DNA of 64,000 nucleotides from positions 545,636 to 609,635 of the forward strand of contig NZ_JABBXD010000002.1 in the NCBI RefSeq assembly GCF_014750655.1, written 5' to 3'. This document shows, one piece after another, positions 25,642-34,637 of this stretch (the first letter of the stretch is position 1; each line of letters begins with the position of its first letter). The stretch is from Salinimonas profundi. Lineage in GTDB: Bacteria; Pseudomonadota; Gammaproteobacteria; Enterobacterales; Alteromonadaceae. Below the pieces are notes generated by a model that worked only from the letters and a program-made list of their open reading frames with translations, did no database searches and had not been told where the DNA came from. Made by a program: the position numbers and the translations under genes.

Positions 25642-27231
25642 TTGATTACTACCGCCAATATCACAATGCAGTTTGGCTCTGAGCCATTATTTGAAAACAT
25701 CTCCGCTAAATTTGGTAATGGAAACCGCTATGGCCTAATCGGCGCCAATGGCTGCGGTAAGTCCACGCTAATGAAAATTTTAAGCGGCAAGCTGACACCT
25801 TCAGCAGGTAATGTGTCAATGGCACCGGGAACAAAGTTAGGCGTGCTGAGCCAGGACCAGTTTGCTTTTGAAGAAATGAGCGTAGTGGATACGGTCATTA
25901 TGGGTGATCGCGAACTGTGGGACGTTAAACAGGAACGGGATGAAATTTATAGTAAGCCAGAGATGAGCGAAGAAGACGGTATGCGCGTAGCTGATCTTGA
26001 GACTCGCTTTGCCGAGATGGATGGGTATACCGCAGAGGCCAGAGCGGGTGATATTCTTAGTGCCGCAGGCATAGAGGAAACGTATCATTTCGGTTTAATG
26101 AAGGAAGTGGCACCTGGTAAAAAAGTGCGTGTACTGCTGGCGCAAGCGTTGTTCGCCGATCCTGATATTTTGCTACTCGACGAGCCGACGAACAACCTCG
26201 ACATATATACCATTCACTGGCTGGCAGAAGAGCTAACCAAACGTAAATCCACCATGATCATTATCTCGCATGACAGACACTTTCTGAACTCTGTGTGTAC
26301 TCACATGGCCGATATCGACTATGGCGAGCTGCGAATTTACCCGGGCAACTATGATGCATTTGCCGAGGCAGCTGCATTAGCCCAGGAGCAATTACATCAG
26401 GAAAATGCCAAAAAGTCGGCCGAGATAGAGGAACTGCAAAGCTTTGTGGCGCGCTTTTCTGCAAACGCTTCAAAGGCAAAACAAGCCACTTCCCGTGCTC
26501 GTCGACTGGAAAAAATAGAACTGGCCGACATCAAGGCGTCGAGCCGCCGTAAACCCTTCATCCAGTTTAAGCAGCATAAAAAACTGCACCGTCTTGCGAT
26601 AACGCTGGAGGAGCTGGGTCACGGATATAAAGATCTGCCGCTTTTCAATAATGGTAATCTGCTACTGGAAGCTGGCTCTCGGCTTGCTATCATTGGCGAA
26701 AACGGCGCCGGCAAAACCACATTACTTAAATGTCTTATTGATGACCTTGAAGCGAACGAAGGTGTAGTGAAATGGGCAGAAAATGCGTCCGTAGGTTACA
26801 TCCCTCAGGATAGCACCAAAGACTTTTCCAGTGACCTGACATTGTTTGAGTGGATGTCACAGTGGCGAGGTCCAAAGCATGATGACTTACAGGTCAAAGG
26901 TATGCTGGGACGCTTGTTATTTTCATCCGATGATTTTAACAAAAAGGTCAATGTGTGCTCAGGTGGTGAAAAGAATCGCCTGTTATTTGGCAAGCTCATG
27001 TTGCAGGATATCAATGTACTGGTGATGGATGAGCCCACCAACCACCTGGACATGGAATCTATTGAGGCACTCAACCACGCTCTGTTGAATTTTGATGGCA
27101 CCGTCATATTTGTCAGTCACGACCGCGAGTTTGTCTCGTCGCTGGCAACACAGGTTATTGAGATAAAAGATAAAAAGCTTAATAACTTTGAAGGTACCTA
27201 CGAGGAGTTTCTGGCGCATTCGGCGGCTTAA
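25642..27231 (+). CDS. ybiT: ABC-F family ATPase, YbiT type
   Basis: A soluble twin-ATPase of the ABC-F family, which acts on the ribosome in translation. From the TTG at 25642 it is 529 residues and starts [20 protein letters not shown], matching the N-terminus of E. coli YbiT. The frame is open back to 25384, but the extra 86 codons have no family equivalent. Two Walker A motifs ([18 protein letters not shown]), the linker helices with [11 protein letters not shown], and two [16 protein letters not shown] boxes are intact. It has no membrane segments. Weak spot: the start codon has no strong ribosome-binding site. Confidence 0.88.
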   Translation: MITTANITMQFGSEPLFENISAKFGNGNRYGLIGANGCGKSTLMKILSGKLTPSAGNVSMAPGTKLGVLSQDQFAFEEMSVVDTVIMGDRELWDVKQERDEIYSKPEMSEEDGMRVADLETRFAEMDGYTAEARAGDILSAAGIEETYHFGLMKEVAPGKKVRVLLAQALFADPDILLLDEPTNNLDIYTIHWLAEELTKRKSTMIIISHDRHFLNSVCTHMADIDYGELRIYPGNYDAFAEAAALAQEQLHQENAKKSAEIEELQSFVARFSANASKAKQATSRARRLEKIELADIKASSRRKPFIQFKQHKKLHRLAITLEELGHGYKDLPLFNNGNLLLEAGSRLAIIGENGAGKTTLLKCLIDDLEANEGVVKWAENASVGYIPQDSTKDFSSDLTLFEWMSQWRGPKHDDLQVKGMLGRLLFSSDDFNKKVNVCSGGEKNRLLFGKLMLQDINVLVMDEPTNHLDMESIEALNHALLNFDGTVIFVSHDREFVSSLATQVIEIKDKKLNNFEGTYEEFLAHSAA

Positions 27232-27268
27232 ATTAAGCCGTTAGCTGATTTGAAAAAGAATAAAAAAA

Positions 27269-27496
27269 TCAGGGGAAAGAGTACCGTGGGGTGAGTGAGC
27301 AGCCACCAGCCAGATAGTCGATATACCGGTAACGACGCTCTTTCCCGTTGCTCAGTGACTGTCGAATCGTTGTTGGCGTTATTGAAACAATAAAAGCGCC
27401 TAAAATAATTAACTGGTTTAGTAACACGCAAAATGTGAATACTAATACGCTGCCTAGCAGTACTTTTTTAAATAACGACAACTGTATTATTTTCAT
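27269..27496 (-). CDS. Small membrane protein downstream of double-glycine peptide
   Basis: A 75-residue protein with two adjoining hydrophobic segments (VLLGSVLVFTFCVLL and LIILGAFIVSI) and a basic, polar C-terminal tail (NGKERRYRYIDYLAGG). Its function is unknown. It is the last of three small membrane-protein genes that follow the double-glycine peptide at 28000-28083, and immunity or export-accessory roles are possible. The ribosome-binding site is unusually close to the ATG (CTGGAG adjacent). Confidence 0.45.
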   Translation of the reverse strand: MKIIQLSLFKKVLLGSVLVFTFCVLLNQLIILGAFIVSITPTTIRQSLSNGKERRYRYIDYLAGGCSLTPRYSFP

Positions 27497-27548
27497 CTCC
27501 AGGTTAGCCTGGCTTCTTTAATTTTTTGTCCACCAGCCAGCAGACAAA

Positions 27549-27731
27549 TCACCATTCAATCTGCTTTTTTCTTATCAGGTAACCTAAAAAGATAATTACC
27601 ATCGCACTGATAAACCAGGGGTTTGATGAGATAGCAACGCCTGCCTTTACCCTGTCTAACACTGCGACGAAAAGACAGGTTAGTGCAGATAAGATGACGG
27701 TAATATCGAAAGCTGCAGTTTTAGACACCAC
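27549..27731 (-). CDS. Small two-segment membrane protein
   Basis: A 60-residue protein with a GTG start. Two hydrophobic segments (ITVILSALTCLFVAVL and WFISAMVIIFLGYLI) flank a short loop, and the end is basic (RKKQIEW), giving a cytosolic C-terminus by the positive-inside rule. The family is unknown. It is the middle member of the minus-strand cluster of small membrane proteins behind the double-glycine peptide. The weak ribosome-binding site keeps confidence low. Confidence 0.42.
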   Translation of the reverse strand: MVSKTAAFDITVILSALTCLFVAVLDRVKAGVAISSNPWFISAMVIIFLGYLIRKKQIEW

Positions 27732-27814
27732 GATTTCTCACATAATTTACGTTTTTGGTTGAAAGCGTACCCGCGCTTTAAATAAGGAATCGGCTTACCC
27801 GTGATGCACAAGCG

Positions 27815-27991
27815 CTATTTAACTACACAAAGGACAGTTGCTTTGTTAATAACGACGCCGTAAAACAAACATGCGAACGACATAAGCACTGATGTTATTA
27901 AAACGTGTGAAGGTGCTATGACCCCTAGGAACATCAGAAGTATTGTACAAATGACTGATATCGATATTGAAAAACCTACTTTTTTTAGCAT
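27815..27991 (-). CDS. Small membrane protein immediately downstream of double-glycine peptide
   Basis: A 58-codon gene with a good GGTGGAG site in the DNA that also ends the peptide gene (8 bases between the peptide stop and this ATG). It starts MLKKVGFSISIS and contains two hydrophobic segments (VICTILLMFLGVIAP and SVLMSFACLFYGVVI). Tight linkage to a double-glycine peptide is the usual arrangement of bacteriocin immunity proteins, which are often small membrane proteins. That role is inferred from position only. Confidence 0.55.
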   Translation of the reverse strand: MLKKVGFSISISVICTILLMFLGVIAPSHVLITSVLMSFACLFYGVVINKATVLCVVK

Positions 27992-27999
27992 AACTCCAC

Positions 28000-28083
28000 C
28001 TAAACAATAGTGTGGGTTTCATCCCACTCTGCAACACCGCCGCCAGCTACACTTTCGATTTCAGCCATGCTCATCTCTTTCAA
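28000..28083 (-). CDS. Second double-glycine-leader peptide precursor
   Basis: A 27-codon gene using TTG at 28083, with GGAAGAAG about 7 bases upstream. The leader MKEMSMAEIESVAGG is 15 residues and fits the double-glycine consensus: hydrophobic -12, Ser -11, Glu -8, Ile -7, Val -4, Gly -2, Gly -1. The core would be only 12 residues (GVAEWDETHTIV), acidic and without Cys, more like a signalling pheromone than a pore former. ATG codons at 28074 and 28068 are alternative starts. It is followed by three small membrane-protein genes. No transporter gene is nearby. Confidence 0.55.
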   Translation of the reverse strand: MKEMSMAEIESVAGGGVAEWDETHTIV

Positions 28084-28438
28084 GCTTAAGCTTCTTCCAG
28101 CGTTAAAAATATTGGCTTAATTTTGAATCTCTGCTTTGGTCAGACACAGTCATTGTATTGAGTTAGTGCCATAGAAATACTGGCCAAAGTATCGTTTTAT
28201 CAAATGAATTCGCGCCTGGGGATAATGAAAAAAGCCCGCTTAATTAAGCAGGCTGAAGAAGAAATGCCAGGAACCACAATATTACGAACTGACCATTCGC
28301 AAACTGCGTTGACACCTCATTATTCTATTAATATGAAAGGTTAACTTCACCTGTACTAACGTGCAGATATCTGTCAAAAGATGGTTAAGCCGTTGATGTA
28401 ATTGACGTATAATTTGCAGTTACAACTACGGAGTATTT
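28084..28438. other. Intergenic region with a minus-strand terminator and possible small transcript
   Basis: Separates the double-glycine peptide unit from the TPR gene. It holds the terminator at 28228-28254, which faces away from any annotated gene, and a short GTG-started reading (28315-28244, 23 residues, hydrophobic FVILWFLAFLL) that ends inside the terminator. A small RNA or a short hydrophobic peptide is possible. Confidence 0.35.
28228..28254 (-). terminator. Minus-strand intrinsic terminator
   Basis: In minus-strand RNA a 9-bp stem (AGCCUGCUU pairing AAGCGGGCU with one U-G wobble, AAUU loop) is followed by UUUUUU. In the opposite strand the wobble becomes a C-A mismatch and there is no T-run, so the direction is clear. 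It would end a transcript starting within 28260-28438. Confidence 0.65.
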
Positions 28439-29077
28439 ATGCAACTTTTACGAACAGCGGTGCTTACGGCCGCAATGTCCTTTTCGGTTTCTGCGCTTGC
28501 TCAGTCACCAACGCTTTTAGACGTCCAACATACCTGGGCAGCAATCAACTATCAGACCGATGATGCCGACCAGCAGCTTACCCAATTCGAGTCTCTGGTT
28601 GAAAACGCTCGCGAGCTTGTGTCAGCATCCCCGGATGACGCTGCTGCACTGACCTGGCTGGGTATATCACAAGCCAGTGCGGCGCGGGCTAAGGGCGGTC
28701 TTGGTGCGCTTGATTATGCTGAGGATGCAAAAGAAAATTTTGAGAAAGCTATAGCGATTGATCCGGCGGTACTCGATGGTGCAGCGCTATTTAGTCTTGG
28801 TGCCCTGTACCATAAAGTCCCGGGCTGGCCGGTCAGCTTTGGTGACGATGATGAGGCAGAGTCGCTGTTTAAGCGAGCGCTAAAAGTGAGTCCGGAAGGA
28901 ATGGATGCTAACTATTTTTATGCTGAGTTTCTGGTGGACGAGGGTGAATACAGCCGCGCCTACGACTATCTGACAAAAGCGCAACAGGCTCCTCCCCGTA
29001 CTGAGCGCCCCCTTGCTGATAAAGGTCGACGCCAGGCTATAGATGCGTTACTTAAAGAAATAAAAGAGAAGCGTTGA
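28439..29077 (+). CDS. Periplasmic TPR-repeat protein
   Basis: A 212-residue protein with a signal peptide (cleavage after ALAQ). Several TPR-like helix pairs follow, including ALTWLGISQASAARAKGGLG, FEKAIAIDPAVLDGAALFSL and ALKVSPEGMDANYFYAEFL. A KGGLGAL segment and GALYHKVPGWPVSFGDD insertion match a TRAP-type TPR family seen in Alteromonadales. It probably serves as a scaffold in the periplasm. No operon partner: the next gene, katG, starts 152 bases on with its own leader. Confidence 0.75.
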   Translation: MQLLRTAVLTAAMSFSVSALAQSPTLLDVQHTWAAINYQTDDADQQLTQFESLVENARELVSASPDDAAALTWLGISQASAARAKGGLGALDYAEDAKENFEKAIAIDPAVLDGAALFSLGALYHKVPGWPVSFGDDDEAESLFKRALKVSPEGMDANYFYAEFLVDEGEYSRAYDYLTKAQQAPPRTERPLADKGRRQAIDALLKEIKEKR

Positions 29078-29229
29078 TCATGCTCCAAGTGCTCGCTTTC
29101 CACTTCTCTGATTTTTCTCTAAAAATCCGATTAACATAATCTAATTTCCTTATTTCCTTTTTCCTGCTTTTTCTACGATGCTTAATAAGCATAAACATGT
29201 TAATGAAGTAGCATAAAGAGGATAAAACT

Positions 29230-31455
29230 ATGTTAAAGCGCGCATTGACCGTGGCCGCCGCGGTCTCTATTGCCCTTTCACCGGTAGCAATAGCCACCGA
29301 ACAGCAAATGCAGTCTAAGGAAGTAAAAAGTAATGCCTTTTGGTGGCCCGAGCAACTTAACCTTGGGCCGCTCCGCGCCCATGGCCCTGAATCCAATCCC
29401 TACGGTGAAGATTTTAATTACGCGGAAGCCTTTAATCAGCTCGATTTGCAAGCGGTGAAAAAGGATATACGCGCTGTACTGACCGAATCTCAGGACTGGT
29501 GGCCCGCAGACTACGGCCATTATGGTCCGTTTTTCATTCGAATGGCCTGGCACGCTGCAGGTACCTATCGGGTTCATGATGGTCGCGGCGGTGCCGGCGG
29601 TGGCCAGCAACGTTTTGATCCGCTCAATAGCTGGCCGGATAACGCTAACCTCGATAAAGCCCGACGCCTTTTGTGGCCGATCAAGCAAAAATACGGTCGC
29701 AGTATTTCCTGGGCCGACCTGATGGCGCTAACCGGAAACGTGGCTCTTGAAGACATGGGCTTTAAAACCTTCGGGTATGCCGGCGGCCGTGTTGATGACT
29801 GGGAGCCTGATCTGGTGTACTGGGGGCCGGAAAGCAAATTTTTAACCGACGAGCGTCGTGATAAAAAAGGTAAGCTTAAAGGTCCACTCGCAGCAGTTGA
29901 AATGGGGCTGATTTATGTCAATCCGGAAGGTCCGCACGGCAAGCCCGACCCGATAGCGGCAGCCAATGATATCCGTATGTCGTTTGGAAGAATGGCAATG
30001 GATGATGAAGAAATCGTTGCGCTGATTGCTGGCGGTCATACTTTTGGTAAGGCCCACGGTGCTAAAAAGGCAGATTGTCTGGACAAAGAACCTGCCGCCG
30101 CTGGTGTTGAAGAGCAAGGATTCGGCTGGAAGAATAAATGCGGTAAAGGTAATGCAGAAGATACCATGACCAGTGGCCTTGAAGGCGCCTGGACAGTTAC
30201 CCCTACCAAGTGGACAACCAACTATCTGGAAAACCTTTTTGGGTTTGAATGGAAACAAACCAAGAGCCCGGCAGGTGCCACACAGTGGATCCCTAAATCT
30301 GAATCTGCTGCGAACATGGTGCCTGATGCGCACGACAAAGCTAAGCGCCATGCGCCAATTATGTTTACCACTGACCTGGCCATAAAAGAGGATCCGGCGT
30401 TCAGAAAAATTGCGCTGCGCTTTAAAGACAACCCTGAAGAGTTTGAGAAAGCCTTTGCTAAGGCGTGGTTTAAGCTAAACCATCGCGACTTGGGTCCCCG
30501 TGCACGCTATCTGGGCGATGAGGTTCCTGATGAAGTACTTAAGTGGCAGGACCCTATCCCTGATGTCGATTATACGCTGGTCAATGATTCGCAGATTTCT
30601 CAGCTTAAACAGCAAATTCTGGATACCGGCCTGACGGTTCCGGAGCTGGTAAGAACAGCCTGGGCATCTGCTGCCAGTTACCGTGATACCGACATGCGCG
30701 GTGGCGCCAACGGTGCACGGGTAAGACTGGCACCTCAAAACAGCTGGCCGGTCAATAACCCGGATGAGCTGAGCAAGGTGCTGGCCGAGCTGGAAAAGGT
30801 TCAGAAGAACTTCAATGACAAGGCATCTGGCACGCAGATTTCACTGGCTGACACGATTGTTCTGGCAGGTGCTGCGGCCGTTGAAAAAGCGGCGAAAGAT
30901 GCCGGTTATGATGTAACTGTGCCATTCAAGCCAGGGCGCGCTGATGCAACAGCCGCAATGACCGATCAGGAATCGTTTGCATATCTTGAGCCTAAAGCTG
31001 ATGCATTCAGAAATTATTATTCTGACGACGCATGGAAATCACCGGCTGAAATGATGGTAGAACGCGCTGACCTGTTGTCACTAACGGTGCCGGAAATGAC
31101 AGTACTGCTTGGCGGCATGCGCAGCTTAAATGCAAATCATGGCGAGGTGCAGCATGGTGTACTGACCACGACTCCCGGACAGCTTAACAATGCGTTTTTT
31201 GTAAACCTGCTGGATATGTCAACACAGTGGGAAAAGTCGTCGGACGATGAAACCCTTTATGTTGGTAAGGATCGTAAGTCCGGCGAGCAAAAATGGACAG
31301 CAACACCGGTGGATCTGATTTTCGGGTCAAACTCAGAGCTGCGTGCAATAGCTGAGGTTTACGCTTCAGATAATGCGAAGCAAAAGTTTGTTGATGATTT
31401 TGTCAATGCGTGGACAAAGGTCATGACCAACGACCGTTTTGACCTTAAATCGTAA
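29230..31455 (+). CDS. katG: Catalase-peroxidase KatG, exported form
   Basis: A 741-residue bifunctional heme catalase-peroxidase. The active-site motif is [11 protein letters not shown] (distal Arg, Trp, His), and the proximal His is in [12 protein letters not shown]. The Met-Tyr-Trp adduct residues are all present (Tyr in [10 protein letters not shown], Met in RMAMDDEE). Both the catalytic N-terminal and the C-terminal duplicated domain are complete. The first 23 residues ([22 protein letters not shown]) form a signal peptide, so the enzyme should work in the periplasm, unlike cytosolic E. coli KatG and like exported KatP/KatG2 forms. OxyR is encoded elsewhere in the window and is a plausible regulator. 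Confidence 0.96.
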   Translation: MLKRALTVAAAVSIALSPVAIATEQQMQSKEVKSNAFWWPEQLNLGPLRAHGPESNPYGEDFNYAEAFNQLDLQAVKKDIRAVLTESQDWWPADYGHYGPFFIRMAWHAAGTYRVHDGRGGAGGGQQRFDPLNSWPDNANLDKARRLLWPIKQKYGRSISWADLMALTGNVALEDMGFKTFGYAGGRVDDWEPDLVYWGPESKFLTDERRDKKGKLKGPLAAVEMGLIYVNPEGPHGKPDPIAAANDIRMSFGRMAMDDEEIVALIAGGHTFGKAHGAKKADCLDKEPAAAGVEEQGFGWKNKCGKGNAEDTMTSGLEGAWTVTPTKWTTNYLENLFGFEWKQTKSPAGATQWIPKSESAANMVPDAHDKAKRHAPIMFTTDLAIKEDPAFRKIALRFKDNPEEFEKAFAKAWFKLNHRDLGPRARYLGDEVPDEVLKWQDPIPDVDYTLVNDSQISQLKQQILDTGLTVPELVRTAWASAASYRDTDMRGGANGARVRLAPQNSWPVNNPDELSKVLAELEKVQKNFNDKASGTQISLADTIVLAGAAAVEKAAKDAGYDVTVPFKPGRADATAAMTDQESFAYLEPKADAFRNYYSDDAWKSPAEMMVERADLLSLTVPEMTVLLGGMRSLNANHGEVQHGVLTTTPGQLNNAFFVNLLDMSTQWEKSSDDETLYVGKDRKSGEQKWTATPVDLIFGSNSELRAIAEVYASDNAKQKFVDDFVNAWTKVMTNDRFDLKS

Positions 31456-31474
31456 CAGGTCATAAGCATATAAA

Positions 31475-31499
31475 GGCCGCTCTTTTGAGCGGCTTTTTC
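31475..31499 (+). terminator. Intrinsic terminator of katG
   Basis: Stem GCCGCTC/GAGCGGC with a TTTT loop followed by TTTTT, 20 bases after the katG stop. Confidence 0.9.
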
Positions 31500-31551
31500 T
31501 TTGGTAGGTATTTGGTTACAGTAAGAAACTGTTTATACGGATATCATCATT

Positions 31552-32259
31552 ATGCGCCATCTACTTGTCTTCCTGTTGTTTTTCACACTATCGGTATGTG
31601 CACAGGCTTCTGAGAAAACCGAAAAACTTTTATTTATTGGAAACAGCTTTACCTTTTTTAACGGTGGCATCGATCACCACGTCAGTCAGCTTGCGCGCTA
31701 TGCAAAGCAAAGTTCAAACCCTCTGGCGTTTCGTAATGCATTTGGCGGTGAGACCCTCAAAGGGCACCTGGCTCAGCGAAATACGCCCGACATTATCGAC
31801 ATGCTGGAATGGGATCACGTGATCATTCAGGGTTACAGCAATGAGCCTTTAACTGATTACCAACGATTTGTAGATGCTGCGAAAGCCCTCAAAACAATGG
31901 CATCTGAAAAAGGTGCCAAAACGCATCTTTTGATTACCTGGGCCTACCGGGGTAGACCCGCCATGTTTGAGAAGCTAAAAAACGCCTATATGAAAGCAAG
32001 CCGCCATCTGAACAGTGACGCCATACCTGCAGGCCCGGCGTTTGCGCTGGCACTTGCCCGCCGTCCCACGCTCAACCTGTACAGTGATAATAAGCATCCC
32101 AACCTGGCCGGAACTTATCTGGCAGCATGTGTGGTTTATCAATGGTTGTTTGACCAGCCTGCCTCGCAAAGTCAGTATCGTGCAGGCTTACCGGCTGACA
32201 TGGCTGCATTCTTACAAACTGTAGCGCAGGATACGGTCTACGCATTTCGTGAAAAATGA
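31552..32259 (+). CDS. Exported SGNH/GDSL-family hydrolase
   Basis: A 235-residue protein with a signal peptide (LLVFLLFFTLSVCAQA). It has the SGNH pattern: block I FIGNSFTFFNGG with the nucleophile Ser, a Gly in AFGGETL, an Asn-containing block in YSNEPL and block V DNKHPNLAGTYLAA with the catalytic Asp/His pair. Members hydrolyse esters on lipids, sugars or peptidoglycan; the substrate is unknown. It has its own short leader after the katG terminator and is likely monocistronic. Confidence 0.82.
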   Translation: MRHLLVFLLFFTLSVCAQASEKTEKLLFIGNSFTFFNGGIDHHVSQLARYAKQSSNPLAFRNAFGGETLKGHLAQRNTPDIIDMLEWDHVIIQGYSNEPLTDYQRFVDAAKALKTMASEKGAKTHLLITWAYRGRPAMFEKLKNAYMKASRHLNSDAIPAGPAFALALARRPTLNLYSDNKHPNLAGTYLAACVVYQWLFDQPASQSQYRAGLPADMAAFLQTVAQDTVYAFREK

Positions 32260-32310
32260 TTGCCTAACCTTACGTGCGTCCAGCGCTGTTGAACGGTATA
32301 ATTAGCCGCT

Positions 32311-32907
32311 ATGCCTTACCTAATTCCAGAATCAACTCATCATACGCGGTATGAAGTAAAAAAAAGCCAGTTCATTGGTTATGCAGCTGCGGCATCCAGC
32401 CGTGAGCAAGCTATGGATTTTCTTGCGTTACTAAGGCAGCAGTATCCGGATGCCAGACATCATTGCTGGGCCTATTTACTCGGCCCCCCCGCTGCGCCTG
32501 TCAGTGTAGCAATGAACGATGATGGCGAGCCCAGTGGTACGGCGGGAAAGCCGATTTTAAACGTGTTGCAGCATAATAATGTTGGTGACATTGTTATTGT
32601 CGTGGTGCGCTATTTCGGCGGGATCAAGTTAGGTGCCGGTGGGCTGGTCAGAGCCTATTCAGCTTCTGCGCAAATGACGCTGGAATCGCTACCCACCCGG
32701 CAATTAGTTAAACAAACCAAATTGATGGTGGAAACCGACTTTCGGCATGAGCAGTTTGTGCGTCACTTTGTTGAGCAACACCACGGAGAAATTTTACAAA
32801 CAGACTACCAGCAGCATGTGATGATTGAACTTTCATTGCCGGATGAAAGCATTCACGAACTATCCTCGCTGGCTGGTAGTATGGGATTTACTGTTCGCGC
32901 TGACTAA
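32311..32907 (+). CDS. yigZ: YigZ/IMPACT family protein
   Basis: A 198-residue member of the UPF0029/IMPACT family, whose eukaryotic relatives act in translation control; the bacterial role is not settled. The family signature is strong: DARHHCWAYLLG, DDGEPSGTAGKPIL and VVVVRYFGGIKLGAGGLVRAY. The C-terminal ferredoxin-like domain (about residues 140-198) is present. It converges on ohr with 13 bases between stops and no obvious terminator. Confidence 0.92.
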   Translation: MPYLIPESTHHTRYEVKKSQFIGYAAAASSREQAMDFLALLRQQYPDARHHCWAYLLGPPAAPVSVAMNDDGEPSGTAGKPILNVLQHNNVGDIVIVVVRYFGGIKLGAGGLVRAYSASAQMTLESLPTRQLVKQTKLMVETDFRHEQFVRHFVEQHHGEILQTDYQQHVMIELSLPDESIHELSSLAGSMGFTVRAD

Positions 32908-32920
32908 GTCAGCGCAACGC

Positions 32921-33349
32921 TTACGCCAGCTTAAGATCTACTTCAATATTACCGCGAGTAGCATTTGAGTAAGGGCACACTTCATGGGCCTGTTCTACCA
33001 GCTTTTCAGCATCGGCTTTCGGCATATCGCCCAAATCGATGGTCAGTGTTACTGCAATAGCAAAGCCTTTTTCGATAGGACCGATGGCCACATCGCCTTT
33101 AACCGAAATTTTATCATCCAGCTTGATCTTCTGCGCCCCGGCAACATGTTTCAGTGCACCGATAAAGCATGCAGAATAGCCAGCGGCAAACAGTTGCTCA
33201 GGGTTTGTGCCAGCACCATCATCACCGCCCAGCGCCTTAGGTACTGATAAGTCTGTTTTCAGACGACCATCGCTTGATTCAGCGGTACCGTCTCTTCCTC
33301 CTGTCGCGGTCGCTGTACCTGTGTATATTACACTGTCTAACTTATGCAT
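32921..33349 (-). CDS. ohr: Organic hydroperoxide resistance protein Ohr
   Basis: A 142-residue thiol peroxidase of the Ohr/OsmC family that reduces organic and lipid hydroperoxides. The two redox-active cysteines are in AAGYSACFIGAL and EVCPYSNATRGN, and TNPEQLFAAGYSA is diagnostic of Ohr as against OsmC. It is transcribed divergently from a MarR-type regulator gene, and the intergenic DNA holds two palindromic candidate operators, the classic ohr-ohrR arrangement. Confidence 0.95.
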   Translation of the reverse strand: MHKLDSVIYTGTATATGGRDGTAESSDGRLKTDLSVPKALGGDDGAGTNPEQLFAAGYSACFIGALKHVAGAQKIKLDDKISVKGDVAIGPIEKGFAIAVTLTIDLGDMPKADAEKLVEQAHEVCPYSNATRGNIEVDLKLA

Positions 33350-33373
33350 GATTATCTCCTGCTGTGAATTTAG

Positions 33374-33385
33374 TTTGCATGCAAA
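33374..33385. promoter_or_regulatory. Candidate OhrR operator 1 (ohr side)
   Basis: Perfect palindrome TTTGCATGCAAA, 25 bases before the ohr start codon. AT-rich palindromes with TTTGCA/TGCAAA arms fit MarR-family OhrR sites. Confidence 0.6.
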
Positions 33386-33417
33386 TTAAAATAGCGAATT
33401 GTGGCTTGCTGTTCAAG

Positions 33418-33435
33418 TATTTTGTATGCAAAATA
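33418..33435. promoter_or_regulatory. Candidate OhrR operator 2 (ohrR side)
   Basis: TATTTTGTATGCAAAATA has perfect 7-base arms around TATG and lies 17 bases before the ohrR start, well placed for autorepression. It shares the TTTGnATGCAAA core with the other site. Confidence 0.6.
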
Positions 33436-33451
33436 TTCATCGAGGTGAAAT

Positions 33452-33904
33452 ATGAATAATCCACTCGCGTTGAAAAATCAGTTGTGTCATCGGTTTTATA
33501 CATTGTCCAACGCATTTAATCGCGCTTACCGTCCATTGCTGAGCAAGCTGGATGTAACTTATCCACAATATGTTGTCCTGCTGAGTTTATGGGAAGAAGA
33601 CGCCGTAACCATTTCCAGACTGGTTGAGCATACCCGTGTTGACAGCGGTGCAATGAGCCTGATTTTGAAAAAACTTGAGAAAAAAGGTTTCATTACCTTC
33701 ACATTCAACGACAACGATCGCCGCAGTCGTATCGTGACACTGACGCCGTTTGGCAGAGAAAAAAAAGATGAGGCAGTGTCGATCCCTCATCAGATGCGCT
33801 GTAACTTACAAAATATCACCGATGAGGAGGCCAGAATGCTGGTCGGCTTGCTGGATAAACTTACCAGTGAGCTGGATGAAACACTGTGTTCCGCTGATAA
33901 ATAA
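33452..33904 (+). CDS. ohrR: MarR-family organic hydroperoxide sensor OhrR
   Basis: A 150-residue winged-helix repressor. The N-terminal LKNQLCHRFYTLSNAFNRAY carries the peroxide-sensing Cys (residue 12) in the position known from OhrR proteins, followed by RPLLSKLDVTYPQYVVLLSLWE. The DNA-binding wing is NDNDRRSRIVTLT. A second Cys near the C-terminus (ETLCSADK) may allow disulfide formation as in 2-Cys OhrR. Oxidation is expected to release DNA and induce ohr. Confidence 0.92.
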   Translation: MNNPLALKNQLCHRFYTLSNAFNRAYRPLLSKLDVTYPQYVVLLSLWEEDAVTISRLVEHTRVDSGAMSLILKKLEKKGFITFTFNDNDRRSRIVTLTPFGREKKDEAVSIPHQMRCNLQNITDEEARMLVGLLDKLTSELDETLCSADK

Positions 33905-33987
33905 ATTTTGCTGTCCAACTCATCGAATTGTAATCCAATAGCGTATATTATTCAGTGAACACTTGTACGCTAAAAGGTGCCTGTTAA

Positions 33988-34623
33988 ATGTCGTCAGTAC
34001 CCTCCCCGGCTTACTCAGCAAAAGAAGAATGGATAAACAGCCTTAGTCACGGTATCGGCCTTGTCGCCGCTGTTGTAGGCCTGGTATTTATACTGCTGCG
34101 CGCCCAGGATCCCCTGGCCATCACTGTATCTGCTATCTATGGCACGACACTCATTCTGATGTTTTTGAGCTCTACGCTATATCATGCAATTGCTCATCAG
34201 CGTGCCAAAGGCTGGCTGAAGCTGTTTGATCACAGCGCCATCTACCTGCTTATTGCCGGCACCTATACACCGCTTTTGCTTGTTTCTGTTGGCGGCTGGC
34301 TGGGCATAACGATGACTGCGCTGGTCTGGATACTGGCGCTGGGTGGCGTGATGTTTAAGCTGATTGCTCAACACCGGTTTCCCCGGATCTCGGTAGCCAC
34401 ATATTTACTGCTGGGCTGGATAGCGTTAGGCATTATTTACCCCCTGTATTTGGCACTTCCCGGTGCAGGTCTATGGCTTATTGTTGCTGGTGGCCTCTGC
34501 TTTAGTATTGGGGTTATCTTCTATGTCGCAAAAAAGGTAAAATATACCCACGCCATCTGGCACATGTTTGTGATCGGCGGCTGTAGCTGTCATTATTTTT
34601 CCATTTATTACTATGTTGTTTGA
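33988..34623 (+). CDS. Hemolysin III family membrane protein (YqfA-like)
   Basis: A 211-residue protein with seven membrane segments of the Hly-III/PAQR-like family. Marker segments are NSLSHGIGLVAAVVGL near the N-terminus, SSTLYHAIAHQR, FDHSAIYLLIAGTYTPLLL, and HAIWHMFVIGGCSCHYF at the C-terminus. These conserved His and Asp residues bind zinc in related receptors, where hydrolase activity has been proposed. Despite the name, haemolysis is not established for such proteins. The next gene follows after 14 bases. Confidence 0.9.
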   Translation: MSSVPSPAYSAKEEWINSLSHGIGLVAAVVGLVFILLRAQDPLAITVSAIYGTTLILMFLSSTLYHAIAHQRAKGWLKLFDHSAIYLLIAGTYTPLLLVSVGGWLGITMTALVWILALGGVMFKLIAQHRFPRISVATYLLLGWIALGIIYPLYLALPGAGLWLIVAGGLCFSIGVIFYVAKKVKYTHAIWHMFVIGGCSCHYFSIYYYVV

Positions 34624-34637
34624 AGGGTTAACGCGGT

